The position numbers and the translations under genes are program-made. Positions 1-7,144 of a DNA stretch of 9,530 nt are shown here, piece by piece. Positions within the stretch are counted from its first letter, which is position 1; the number at the start of each line of letters is the position of its first letter. The notes under the pieces are model-generated. The model did no database searches. It was not told the origin of the DNA and saw only the letters and a list, made by a program, of their open reading frames with translations. The stretch is from positions 1 through 9,530 of the forward strand of contig JADGED010000085.1 of NCBI GenBank assembly GCA_016744555.1, written 5' to 3'. The DNA comes from Desulfuromonadaceae bacterium (GTDB lineage: Bacteria; Desulfobacterota; Desulfuromonadia; Desulfuromonadales; Geopsychrobacteraceae).

Positions 1-3000
1 AAAATAGAACCCAGGGAGATAATCTGGTTTAATTGGCACTTCGATAACCGGTGTGCTGGTGTCTAAGGTTTCAATCCAACTATCAAGAATGCCATAACGT
101 TCTACAGTTACTAATGCTTTTGCACCCGGGAATGGGTTTTTAATTAGATAACGTGCAGTAGAGCCAATTTCGTATTTAGATTGTTCGGCTATGATCTGTA
201 AAGTAGCGTCGTTAGTTTGATCCCAAACAATGCTGCCGCTGCCAGTTACCCAAGCGTAAATCGTAGTTTTGTGTTCACGCTTTTGTTGATCTTTAATTTT
301 AGCGACAAATTGATAATAACCGGGCTGCTGGGGGGTGAAATTACATTGGGAGGCGTTACTACTACTTTGTAACGTACAACTAGATTCATCAACCCAAGCC
401 ATTATGTTTTTGGTTAAATACGCATTTCCCGGCCCTTTTACCCGCGAAGCTTTATACTCACGATGTTTAATCTCTATGGTTATATTGACCCCAGACTCAA
501 GTTCACCTTGGGGATTAACAACGACTGCTTCAAATACTGCTGGTTCACCTTTTTTATACAGCCAGCTGGTATTACGTAATCCGACAAAACTGGTCCTCCC
601 GGTAAAGTCGGCTGTTGCTGAGGCAGCAATAAATTTACCACGTTCATCTTTTACCGCCGACTCAACGTTTATTGAACCATAGTAAATTTCTGTTTCAGGT
701 AAATTAAAAGCATCAATGTATTGTCCGTGGTCATTTAATTTACCCCTGACATCAAGTAGATTTTGTTGTTCACTAGTTAGATATTTACCGCTACTACTAC
801 CAAAAATAAAACCTTTGGTTTGCGGAGTATTGGTAGAAAATGGCTTAGGTTCAATTTTTGCGGTTAAACGTATTTCAGCTTTAGAAAATGGGCCACCAGA
901 ATGTAGTGAAGCTAAAGAGGTTACTTTTATTTGATCCTTAGATTTAAATAAGTCGCCGTTTAGCTCAGTAGTTACTTTAAATGGTGCAGGGGTAAAGTCG
1001 CTTATTAATACCGACATTGGTGACCAAGTTTGTTCGGTTCCTTTTTCGTCGTCATCAGACAAACTAAGGGAAAATTCATACCACCCTACTGTCCCTTGAG
1101 TTGGAACAATAAAATCGCCAGCAAATGAACCGAAATCGCTTAAAGTAATCCCTTTTTTCTCGTGAATTAATCGATTTTGTGGATCATAAACTTGAAGATC
1201 GTAACCAACTTTTTTCGGAGAACTCCAATGTTTATTGGTTTGGTCACGCACATAAATTTTATATTGAACCGTATCGCCTAGCTTATATATCCCTTGTGCA
1301 GTAGTTCCCCACGCATGAGAGTGCCCACCTTTTTCTTGTAAGTATGGGTAGACATCGTTACTGCTTACCGAAAAATTATAGTTAAGGGGTAGTAACGCCA
1401 TGTCGTTGTCATGTTCGACTTTAACAAATAAGCCGGGATCATCGATTTTACGGCCACCGTATACATACTCTAGCCCTGGATCAATCTCGGCTAACCCCGG
1501 TAAAATTGCTAAGCCATCACTATTTGTAGTTGCAAAATATTCTGTCTCTTTAAGTCCTGGTAAATCTTCGTATGAACCTATCAATAGTGAAATGCGTGCA
1601 TTAGCTATAGGTTCACCAGAGGCAAAGGAGGTAACCCATACTTGAGAATTAAAGTGTCCAGACTTGTGATGAACTTGAAATGGCGTAACTTGGGCGAGTA
1701 TTTTTTCATCCGAGTACCACGCTGGTGGTTTTGGGTCTGGCTGTAAACGCGCGAACATAATGCCAGATTTGCCATCTAGTAAAGATCTTGTATCCAAGGG
1801 GATGGCATAGGCAATATCTTTCGCTGCATTAACCTTGATGTCATGAGTTAAGGCCCTACTTGAATTGCTAGCATTAAGTTTATCAAACGCAATTTTTACG
1901 TTCTCTAAATTAGTTACGTACAGTGGAACAGCACTCTCGACACCTTTTTCCAGTACCGCAAAATTGTGTGGCACTCGTAACTCAGGTTCTCTGTGTCCGG
2001 TATGAAAGGCAAAAGTAGTTTTGTGTTTTAATTTGCGTCCGAATTCATCAACAAAATTATCGTTGTCGACAACAACTTGATATTCTTGATTCGCTTGCAA
2101 TGACTCCGGTAACCAAAACTTATAAACGCGTCCAGACCGGTGTGGAGAGGTCAGACGAGTGTAATCATGAGTGTTTTCCCAAGGGTCATAATCTTTTCTG
2201 TTTCCATCTAAGCGAGGGCTAAAATTAACATGGTTTTTTATCGTTGAACTTAGTACCGGAGCAGAAAAAATTAGAGCCACCGAGTTTAAGGGGGCGCAAC
2301 GCTCAATATCGGCACTACCTTTTACCGCTGATAATTCATCAAAAGTTATAGTTTTAAATTGTTTTTTTCCTTTAGGGGTACAACCGATACCGATAAATTT
2401 AAAATTTGGGTATGTTTCAAAACTTACAACAGTTCTTTTCTCTATCCCTTTTTCATTGCCATCTGCCGATTTTAACCCTGGACGAACATCAAACCATATA
2501 GTTGCTTCAGAGGGCAATTCTTGCATGGGCTTAACTACCCATACCTTTCTGGCCTCTTGAGACAAAATAGAGGTTTTTTGATCGTTAACTGACGTTTGTG
2601 CTTCTGGATTACTAAAAGCGATCCACAACGGATTATCTCGAGGGATATCATCGGGAAAAGCAATTACATTTACCGGTTTACCATTGCCACTTTTACGTGC
2701 AGTCATAGTTAGCGATTTTTCAACGGAACTTTTGGTTACCGGTTGATTAAAAGTAACTTGAATTAATGGGGTTCCCGGGGTTAACCAGTTAATAAAACGG
2801 GTGTAGGTAACTTTGGGACGGCTAGTTGTGAAACTATGGTGAATCTTGCCATTTAAGGTTGCGCCATTTTCGGTTTGTAATTCTGGTTTAATCGTAACCC
2901 TATACCTAGTTGCAGATTTCATTTTTTGGTCTGCAGACAATTGACATGCTAAGGCACTAGTATTTAGCCAACGCCATTCACAACTTAGCTTTGGCTCAAT

Positions 3001-3501
3001 GGTAATCGGAATATCTTTACTTTCCCGCTCCATTCTTCCAATGGGTACAACTGGTTGATCAATCTGAAATACTACCTGTCTGCTAGCGCTTACATTATTC
3101 CCTTTTGGGGTAATCCGCAGGACTTTTAATTCTCCCCCAGATTGCTTCTTATGCGCATCGAAAGCCAACATAACTGCAAGCTCAGCATTGCGTTCAGTAT
3201 ATTGTTTAGCTAAACATTTTGTTGCTTTTTTTACTGCAAGATGACATTCAGTATTACGTTTTTTTAGCCAAGTGAGCTGCTCTTTTTTTAGATCACTTTT
3301 TACGTCGGCAGTAAGATTTGATCTTACTTTTTTATATAATTGGGATAACTTTAAATCTTGTTGCGAAAGCTCAGCCGATTTACATATTACTTGCTCAACA
3401 TAGTGGGATGCTTTCTTGCAATCGAAACTTGGGCCAGCGGCAAATGAAAAGTTTACTGCCGATAAAAAAACTATCAGTAACGTGAATAAGAGCTTAGCCA
3501 T
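1..3501 (-). CDS. Alpha-2-macroglobulin family protein with N-terminal LprI-like domain (partial, C-terminus outside window)
   Basis: The frame is open from an ATG at 3501 to the window edge: 1167 residues with no stop, so the C-terminus is missing. Residues 1-22 form a Sec signal peptide (MAK, hydrophobic core, Phe-Ala-Ala before Gly23) with no lipobox Cys. Residues 26-115 form an LprI/DUF1311-type domain: FDC at 26-28, IC at 39-40, QLTWL at 74-79, then Cys86 and Cys96. Macroglobulin-like domains follow. Recognisable parts are a module near 620-647 (WVTSFASGEPIANARI), the MG2 core near 728-757 (AWGTTAQGIYKLGDTV), the next domain near 834-843 (SDFTPAPFKV) and the start of the bait-region-associated domain at 1109-1167 (NPFPGAKALVTVERYGILDS). 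Bacterial family members (E. coli YfhM/ECAM) are large periplasmic protease traps, often encoded beside pbpC. The thioester motif (CxEQ), if present, should lie beyond the window. The family call is firm; the trapping function is inferred. Confidence 0.93.
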   Translation of the reverse strand, partial: MAKLLFTLLIVFLSAVNFSFAAGPSFDCKKASHYVEQVICKSAELSQQDLKLSQLYKKVRSNLTADVKSDLKKEQLTWLKKRNTECHLAVKKATKCLAKQYTERNAELAVMLAFDAHKKQSGGELKVLRITPKGNNVSASRQVVFQIDQPVVPIGRMERESKDIPITIEPKLSCEWRWLNTSALACQLSADQKMKSATRYRVTIKPELQTENGATLNGKIHHSFTTSRPKVTYTRFINWLTPGTPLIQVTFNQPVTKSSVEKSLTMTARKSGNGKPVNVIAFPDDIPRDNPLWIAFSNPEAQTSVNDQKTSILSQEARKVWVVKPMQELPSEATIWFDVRPGLKSADGNEKGIEKRTVVSFETYPNFKFIGIGCTPKGKKQFKTITFDELSAVKGSADIERCAPLNSVALIFSAPVLSSTIKNHVNFSPRLDGNRKDYDPWENTHDYTRLTSPHRSGRVYKFWLPESLQANQEYQVVVDNDNFVDEFGRKLKHKTTFAFHTGHREPELRVPHNFAVLEKGVESAVPLYVTNLENVKIAFDKLNASNSSRALTHDIKVNAAKDIAYAIPLDTRSLLDGKSGIMFARLQPDPKPPAWYSDEKILAQVTPFQVHHKSGHFNSQVWVTSFASGEPIANARISLLIGSYEDLPGLKETEYFATTNSDGLAILPGLAEIDPGLEYVYGGRKIDDPGLFVKVEHDNDMALLPLNYNFSVSSNDVYPYLQEKGGHSHAWGTTAQGIYKLGDTVQYKIYVRDQTNKHWSSPKKVGYDLQVYDPQNRLIHEKKGITLSDFGSFAGDFIVPTQGTVGWYEFSLSLSDDDEKGTEQTWSPMSVLISDFTPAPFKVTTELNGDLFKSKDQIKVTSLASLHSGGPFSKAEIRLTAKIEPKPFSTNTPQTKGFIFGSSSGKYLTSEQQNLLDVRGKLNDHGQYIDAFNLPETEIYYGSINVESAVKDERGKFIAASATADFTGRTSFVGLRNTSWLYKKGEPAVFEAVVVNPQGELESGVNITIEIKHREYKASRVKGPGNAYLTKNIMAWVDESSCTLQSSSNASQCNFTPQQPGYYQFVAKIKDQQKREHKTTIYAWVTGSGSIVWDQTNDATLQIIAEQSKYEIGSTARYLIKNPFPGAKALVTVERYGILDSWIETLDTSTPVIEVPIKPDYLPGFYF
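3157..3426 (-). other. LprI-like (DUF1311) domain at the mature N-terminus of the macroglobulin
   Basis: This segment encodes residues 26-115 of the large macroglobulin. It has the full family pattern: a Cys followed by an Ala and a Val-Glu, a second Cys twelve residues later (C28, C40), LSQQDLKLSQLYKKV, then LKKEQLTWLKKR, a third Cys (C86), a fourth Cys ten residues on (C96) and a closing AKQYTERNAEL helix. The four cysteines could form two disulfides in the periplasm. The family is named after mycobacterial LprI, reported as a lysozyme inhibitor, but many members have no tested function. Lysozyme inhibition here is therefore inference. Confidence 0.85.
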
Positions 3502-3509
3502 CAAGTCTA

Positions 3510-3515
3510 CCCTCC
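3510..3515 (-). promoter_or_regulatory. Shine-Dalgarno site of the macroglobulin gene
   Basis: The minus strand reads GGAGGG eight bases before the ATG at 3501. This strong site supports the chosen start, which also gives a well-formed signal peptide. The roughly 80 bases between this gene and the small membrane-protein gene upstream contain AT-rich, -10-like stretches but no convincing -35/-10 pair. Confidence 0.75.
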
Positions 3516-3581
3516 AGAATGGAATGTACTTAGATTTATAGCTGATATTTTAACAGGAATTCTTCTTGAGAATGTTTGGGC

Positions 3582-3782
3582 TTATTTTTTCTCTATTTTC
3601 TTATTCTTTAAAAGGAGAAAGAGATTAATTATGGGAAGGACAATAAAGAATCCTCGCCAAGCCCAATCTGATGACTTCTCTGGGGCACCGGCCGTATAAA
3701 ATAGTACTAACAATATACAAATTGCAGCTAGATGTGAAACTATAGCGAATATTTTCATAGTTAATAATCCATTGACCAACAT
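3582..3782 (-). CDS. Small two-helix membrane protein of unknown function
   Basis: I do not recognise this 66-residue protein. It has two hydrophobic segments, roughly residues 10-30 and 43-58. They are joined by a short polar loop (APEKSSDWAW), and a lysine-rich tail (KNKKIEKK) would sit in the cytoplasm by the positive-inside rule. The amphipathic layout and clean helix boundaries look like a real inner-membrane protein rather than a chance frame. The start is uncertain. The first ATG (3782) lies only ten bases past a strong hairpin and has no Shine-Dalgarno site. The in-frame ATG at 3758 (MKIFAIVSHL) would give a more typical N-terminus of 58 residues, also without a good ribosome site. 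It lies between gltX and the macroglobulin gene and may be transcribed by readthrough from gltX. Confidence 0.55.
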   Translation of the reverse strand: MLVNGLLTMKIFAIVSHLAAICILLVLFYTAGAPEKSSDWAWRGFFIVLPIINLFLLLKNKKIEKK

Positions 3783-3792
3783 AGCTTTAAAT

Positions 3793-3829
3793 GTTTGCCG
3801 TGAACATTGTTGCTGTGTTCACGGCAAAC
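3793..3829 (-). terminator. Perfect 14-bp hairpin downstream of gltX, probable terminator
   Basis: GTTTGCCGTGAACA (3793-3806) pairs perfectly with TGTTCACGGCAAAC (3816-3829) around a nine-base loop. The hairpin begins 12 bases after the gltX stop codon, the usual place for an intrinsic terminator. The following minus-strand bases are ATTTAAA, so the U-tract is poor and termination may be partial. It could instead protect the 3' end of the transcript or tune readthrough into the small downstream gene. Confidence 0.6.
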
Positions 3830-3841
3830 CAGATAAATTAG

Positions 3842-5248
3842 TTATGCTTTCGCTGCGATGGCTGCTAAAGCTTGATTAATTCTTTGTAGTGCGACATCTT
3901 TTCCTAAAACCTCAAGAACATCATAAATCCCTGGGCTCGGCGCTCCACCGGTTAGTGCAAAGCGTAAAGGCTGCGCAACTTTACCAAACTTTAATTCTGT
4001 TTGCTCAATAACCTCAGCAAAAATAGTCTCTAAACCTTTTTCAGTGAAGTCATCACAACCACCGAGTTTCTCTAGTAGGAGGGTAAATAATCCTTCTTGC
4101 TCCGTTTTTAGGAACTTCTTTGCCCCTTTTTCATCGTAGGAGACTTGTGCTGCATAATAAAATTCAGCACCAGAAGCCATCTCTAGTAAAGTTGCTGAAC
4201 GTTCTTGCAGGCCTTTAACTACAGAAATTAAGTCTGGTCCAGTGGTTACGTCTATCCCCTTCTCCTGCAAAAATGGGGTTAGTAATTCTGCTAACCGCTG
4301 CGGATCACCAGTTTTTATATAGTGACTGTTGAGCCATAGGAGTTTTTCGGGATTAAATACACCAGCAGAGCGGCCAACATTCTTCAGACTGAATTTTTCA
4401 ATTAAATCAGCCATACTGAATACTTCTTCATCTCCAAATGACCAGCCTAAACGGACTAAATAATTTACCAAGGCTTCGGGAAGATAGCCCATCTCTTTAT
4501 AAACCATTACCGATGTAGCACCATGTCGTTTAGATAAGCGTTTTTTATCTGACCCAAGAATCATTGGTACGTGGGCAAAGTTTGGGACTTCGTAGCCAAG
4601 TGCTTCGTAAAGGAGAATTTGGCGTGGAGTGTTGTTGATATGATCGTCACCACGGACAATAAGGTTTATTCCCATTTCAGCATCATCAATAACGACAACA
4701 AAATTGTAGGTTGGAGAGCCATCGGTGCGTTGAATGATTAAATCATCCAACTCCTCATGGCGGAAAGTAATAGAACCTTTTACTTGATCTACAAATGTTG
4801 TCTCTTCTCGCCCTTCGGGGAGCTTAAAGCGGATAACATAGGGGGCATCAGGTTGATCTATACGATTGCGGCAAGTTCCATCATACTTAGGTTTCTCACC
4901 AGCTTGTTTAGCTTTCTCACGTTTAGCATCAAGCTCTTCAGCACTGCAATAGCAACGGTACGCCTTACCTTCATCGAGGAGTTGCTGAATTTTAAGTTTA
5001 TATAGATCAAAGCGTTCCGTTTGATAAAATGGTCCTTCATCACACGACAAGCCGAGCCACTCCATAGCATCTAAGATAGCATCGACAGATTCCTGAGTAG
5101 AACGGGCGAGATCGGTATCTTCAATTCGTAAAACAAATTTACCGCCTTGGTTTTTTGCCAACAGGTAATTAAATAAAGCCGTTCTGGCTCCACCAATATG
5201 GAGGTATCCCGTAGGACTAGGGGCAAAACGGACACGTAGATCTGACAT
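3842..5248 (-). CDS. gltX: Glutamyl-tRNA synthetase
   Basis: This cytosolic class I synthetase charges tRNA-Glu with glutamate using ATP. At 468 residues it is full length for the bacterial enzyme. The HIGH-type signature is HIGG at residues 17-20 within APSPTGYLHIGGARTALF, and the KMSKS-type signature is KRLSK at 236-240, followed by RHGATS. Near residues 99-126 is the zinc-site region: C99, C101 and C126 are present, but the position matching the E. coli histidine ligand appears to be Asn128. An anticodon-binding alpha-helical C-terminal domain follows, with GGAPSPGIYDVLEVLGK near the end. AAGGAG five bases before the ATG supports the start. It is the last gene of a run after amrB, 31 bases away. 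Whether it also charges tRNA-Gln cannot be told here. Confidence 0.97.
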   Translation of the reverse strand: MSDLRVRFAPSPTGYLHIGGARTALFNYLLAKNQGGKFVLRIEDTDLARSTQESVDAILDAMEWLGLSCDEGPFYQTERFDLYKLKIQQLLDEGKAYRCYCSAEELDAKREKAKQAGEKPKYDGTCRNRIDQPDAPYVIRFKLPEGREETTFVDQVKGSITFRHEELDDLIIQRTDGSPTYNFVVVIDDAEMGINLIVRGDDHINNTPRQILLYEALGYEVPNFAHVPMILGSDKKRLSKRHGATSVMVYKEMGYLPEALVNYLVRLGWSFGDEEVFSMADLIEKFSLKNVGRSAGVFNPEKLLWLNSHYIKTGDPQRLAELLTPFLQEKGIDVTTGPDLISVVKGLQERSATLLEMASGAEFYYAAQVSYDEKGAKKFLKTEQEGLFTLLLEKLGGCDDFTEKGLETIFAEVIEQTELKFGKVAQPLRFALTGGAPSPGIYDVLEVLGKDVALQRINQALAAIAAKA

Positions 5249-5253
5249 GAAAA

Positions 5254-5259
5254 CTCCTT
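5254..5259 (-). promoter_or_regulatory. Shine-Dalgarno site of gltX
   Basis: The minus strand reads AAGGAG five bases before the gltX ATG, inside the 31-base gap after amrB. No promoter is visible in that gap, which supports co-transcription with amrB. Confidence 0.7.
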
Positions 5260-5279
5260 AAAATGTTGTAAATTTAATC

Positions 5280-6083
5280 TTAATTTAAAACTAAACCGGC
5301 ATACCCAACCACCCGGTTGTTATCACCATTTACTTGCCCTGAATGGGCATAATTAATCAGTTTGCAGTCGGTAGCACCAAGATCGTGAGCTGCTTGCATA
5401 ACTGTTATGGTTGGCAACACCCCGCACATACTGATCCGATTTTCTCTTACCACTTGATATAGACGCTGCGGATCATAACTGGTCATCGCATTAATTGCCA
5501 TAAAATCTAATTCTTTAGATTGCTCTGCACTAGCAAAGTGATTCATGTCGGTACTTGCGAGTAAAAGTACCTCATTGTTCTGTTGTTTTATTATTGCCGC
5601 AATAGCACTACCAAATTGCAGGCAAGCCGCTAATGATAATTGCGATAAACTGATTGGTAATATCTCCAACTCAGGTTGTTTCTTGAGTAGAAATGGCAAC
5701 ATAACCTCAATAGAATGTTCAGAGCGGTGAGCCTGATCATCTATCACTGCTGCTGAAATGGCTGCCAACAATTCATTTCGTAAATTTGTTGAAATAGGAA
5801 TATTCCCCAGCGGTGTCGCCCAACTATCTGCTCCACTAACAGCAATATTTGCACCTACACCGCTGTGGTTGGGGCCAATGATAATAACCCGTTTTGGTAT
5901 TTTGGTTTGGCCAAAAACTTTTCCGGCAACCGATCCTGAGTAAACGTAACCAGCGTGAGGAACAATAATCCCCTTAGTTATATGAACTTCACTTTCTTGC
6001 TGCAACATTGAATCAACTAGGGCTGACAATTCACTTTGGTTGGCTGGGTAAAAACTTCCTGCAACTGCTGGTTGGCGTATCAT
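5280..6083 (-). CDS. amrB: AmmeMemoRadiSam system protein B (Memo-like protein)
   Basis: The 267-residue protein is a full-length member of the Memo family. It opens with IRQPAVAGSFYPA (2-14). Conserved pieces follow: VPHAGYVYSG (41-50, His43), GPNHSG (70-75, His73), SEHSIEVMLPFL (121-132, His123), STDMNHF (177-183, Asp179 and His182), MCG (219-221, Cys220) and YAHSGQVNGD (245-254, His247). His43, His73, His182 and Cys220 match the vestigial metal site described for human MEMO1. The fold is related to extradiol dioxygenases. Bacterial copies usually accompany an AMMECR1-domain protein and a radical SAM protein; neither is in this window, and the biochemical role of the system is unsettled. 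Translation is probably coupled to the transporter gene upstream, whose stop codon lies within its AGGAGG site. Confidence 0.93.
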   Translation of the reverse strand: MIRQPAVAGSFYPANQSELSALVDSMLQQESEVHITKGIIVPHAGYVYSGSVAGKVFGQTKIPKRVIIIGPNHSGVGANIAVSGADSWATPLGNIPISTNLRNELLAAISAAVIDDQAHRSEHSIEVMLPFLLKKQPELEILPISLSQLSLAACLQFGSAIAAIIKQQNNEVLLLASTDMNHFASAEQSKELDFMAINAMTSYDPQRLYQVVRENRISMCGVLPTITVMQAAHDLGATDCKLINYAHSGQVNGDNNRVVGYAGLVLN

Positions 6084-6088
6084 TTATT

Positions 6089-6094
6089 CCTCCT
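6089..6094 (-). promoter_or_regulatory. Shine-Dalgarno site of amrB overlapping the upstream stop codon
   Basis: The minus strand reads AGGAGG five bases before the amrB ATG. The TAG stop of the transporter gene (6095-6093) shares bases with this site, so a ribosome finishing the transporter would sit directly on the amrB initiation site. This arrangement suggests translational coupling. Confidence 0.8.
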
Positions 6095-6908
6095 ACAATT
6101 TAAGTAGAATTTTGATTCCGACAAACATCAACATTATGGCAAATATTTTTATCAGCTTTGCCTGGCTGGCACGACTGGCAAGTTTTACGCCAATGCGGGC
6201 AAAAATTATAGTTAATGGTGCCACCATGAGGGCTATCAATATATTAACATAACCAAGAGAGAAAGGTGCTACCGTTGCTTGCTGCAAGCCGTAAAAGATA
6301 TAGCAAGCTACCGCTGACAGGGATGAAATAACAATCAAGGCGCTAGAGTTGCCAATAGCAAGATGGATCGGCAGTCTTAGTAACATCAGCATCAATGGTA
6401 CCGCAACAACTCCACCACCCATACCAAAGAAGGCAGAGAACAGGCCACCAGCTAAACCAACCAAGATTAATGATGACGATTTTATTTTAGGGGTATCGGT
6501 CGTTAAAATTGGGGTTTTATAAAAAAGTAGTTTTAGACTTATAAGAATTTGCATTGAGCCAAAACATATTTTAAGAGTTTCTCCAGGGATGACTGCTGCT
6601 GCAGATGAACCAGCTAATGAACCAATTAGTCCACCAATGGCCAAAAAAACAACCATATGCCAATCAACATTACCTCGAACTCTATGTCCCAACGTGCTAC
6701 TGACTGCCGTTGGTAAAATAATCGCCAAACTAGTCCCAAATGCTGTATGAACAATTATTTCAGGTGGGAACCCAGCAAGGTTAAATAACCAGAGGAATAA
6801 AGGTACCAGAATTACACCACCACCAATGCCAAGTAACCCTGCAAGAAAGCCTGCTAAAGACCCGAATACAACGATAAGTGCAATTATTTGTGGGGAGAAG
6901 AGATCCAT
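6093..6908 (-). CDS. TSUP-family membrane transporter (TauE/SafE sulfite-exporter family)
   Basis: A 271-residue, strongly hydrophobic protein with about eight predicted membrane helices and the internal duplication typical of the TSUP family (PF01925). The first half carries GLLGIGGGVILVPL (24-37) and HTAFGTSLAI (54-63). The second half repeats these as AFFGMGGGVVAVPL (159-172) and HLAIGNSSAL (182-191). Family members move sulfite, sulfoacetate, taurine-derived or other small organic anions across the inner membrane; the substrate cannot be read from sequence. No strong Shine-Dalgarno site precedes the ATG at 6908. The start is chosen because it lies just before the first helix and no upstream in-frame start is attractive. 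It is the first gene of the run transporter-amrB-gltX and lies just below the tRNA-Cys terminator, so it needs its own promoter; none is convincing in the roughly 50 intervening bases. Confidence 0.9.
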   Translation of the reverse strand: MDLFSPQIIALIVVFGSLAGFLAGLLGIGGGVILVPLFLWLFNLAGFPPEIIVHTAFGTSLAIILPTAVSSTLGHRVRGNVDWHMVVFLAIGGLIGSLAGSSAAAVIPGETLKICFGSMQILISLKLLFYKTPILTTDTPKIKSSSLILVGLAGGLFSAFFGMGGGVVAVPLMLMLLRLPIHLAIGNSSALIVISSLSAVACYIFYGLQQATVAPFSLGYVNILIALMVAPLTIIFARIGVKLASRASQAKLIKIFAIMLMFVGIKILLKL

Positions 6909-6955
6909 AATTAGATGGTCTCACAATGAAAGGATTATTGATATTCGAAATAAAT

Positions 6956-6995
6956 AAAAAAAAGAGTGTTAACCGTAACAGGCTAACACTCTTTT
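6956..6995 (-). terminator. Rho-independent terminator after tRNA-Cys
   Basis: AAAAGAGTGTTA (6960-6971) pairs with TAACACTCTTTT (6984-6995). Two inner C-G pairs beyond one A-C mismatch extend the stem, leaving a six-base GTAACA loop. On the minus strand the stem runs into eight consecutive T residues (complement of 6956-6963), a textbook intrinsic terminator. It begins seven bases after the tRNA CCA end and separates the tRNA unit from the transporter gene. The plus strand has only four T residues, so activity is mainly for minus-strand transcripts. Confidence 0.9.
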
Positions 6996-7001
6996 AATAT
7001 A

Positions 7002-7075
7002 TGGAGGCCCCGAGCAGATTCGAACTGCTGATAAAGGTGTTGCAGACCTCTGCCTTACCACTTGGCCACGGGGCC
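7002..7075 (-). tRNA. tRNA-Cys (anticodon GCA)
   Basis: The cloverleaf folds fully. The acceptor stem is GGCCCCG with CGGGGCC. The D arm is closed by GCC/GGC, with AAGTGGTAA in the loop. The anticodon stem is GAGGT with ACCTT (one G-T wobble) around the loop CTGCAAC, giving anticodon GCA. The T arm is AGCAG-TTCGAAT-CTGCT. The discriminator base is U73, a known identity element for cysteinyl-tRNA synthetase, and the 3' CCA is encoded. It has its own promoter and terminator, so it looks like a single-gene transcription unit. Confidence 0.97.
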
Positions 7076-7102
7076 GTTAAAAGCTGATTTAACGTGCGCA
7101 TT

Positions 7103-7131
7103 GAAGTACCAAATAGCCATGAAGCTGTCAA
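7103..7131 (-). promoter_or_regulatory. Likely sigma-70 promoter of tRNA-Cys
   Basis: The minus strand has an exact TTGACA -35 (7126-7131), a 17-base spacer and TACTTC as a weak -10 (7103-7108). A GC-rich stretch (GCGCAC) follows where the discriminator would be, as is common in stable-RNA promoters under stringent control. Transcription would start roughly 20 bases before the tRNA. The -35 and spacing are strong evidence; the -10 is poor. Confidence 0.6.
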
Positions 7132-7144
7132 GAGAATTGTTGCA

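Noticed and set aside
335..1645. Plus-strand open frames at 335-682, 716-934 and 1400-1645
   Set aside because: They lie antisense to the long, well-supported macroglobulin frame, have no recognisable domains and no convincing ribosome sites.
3168..3240. Near-repeat of ACTGCAAG followed by CATT..TTCAGTAT in the LprI-like region
   Set aside because: It comes from similar codons in two helices of the protein (Leu-Ala-Val after Glu/Cys-rich stretches); the flanks do not match, so it is not a DNA repeat unit.
4757..5070. Open frames on both strands (4757-5005 plus, 4858-5070 minus) within gltX
   Set aside because: Both overlap the zinc-site region of a clear gltX in other frames and have no family features.
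5545..5943. Two plus-strand frames antisense to amrB (5545-5730 and 5758-5943)
   Set aside because: The Memo-like protein explains the coding signal on the other strand; the antisense products are unremarkable.
6960..6995. Bidirectional terminator serving plus-strand transcripts
   Set aside because: No plus-strand gene exists in the window and the plus-strand T-tract is only four bases, so only minus-strand termination is claimed.
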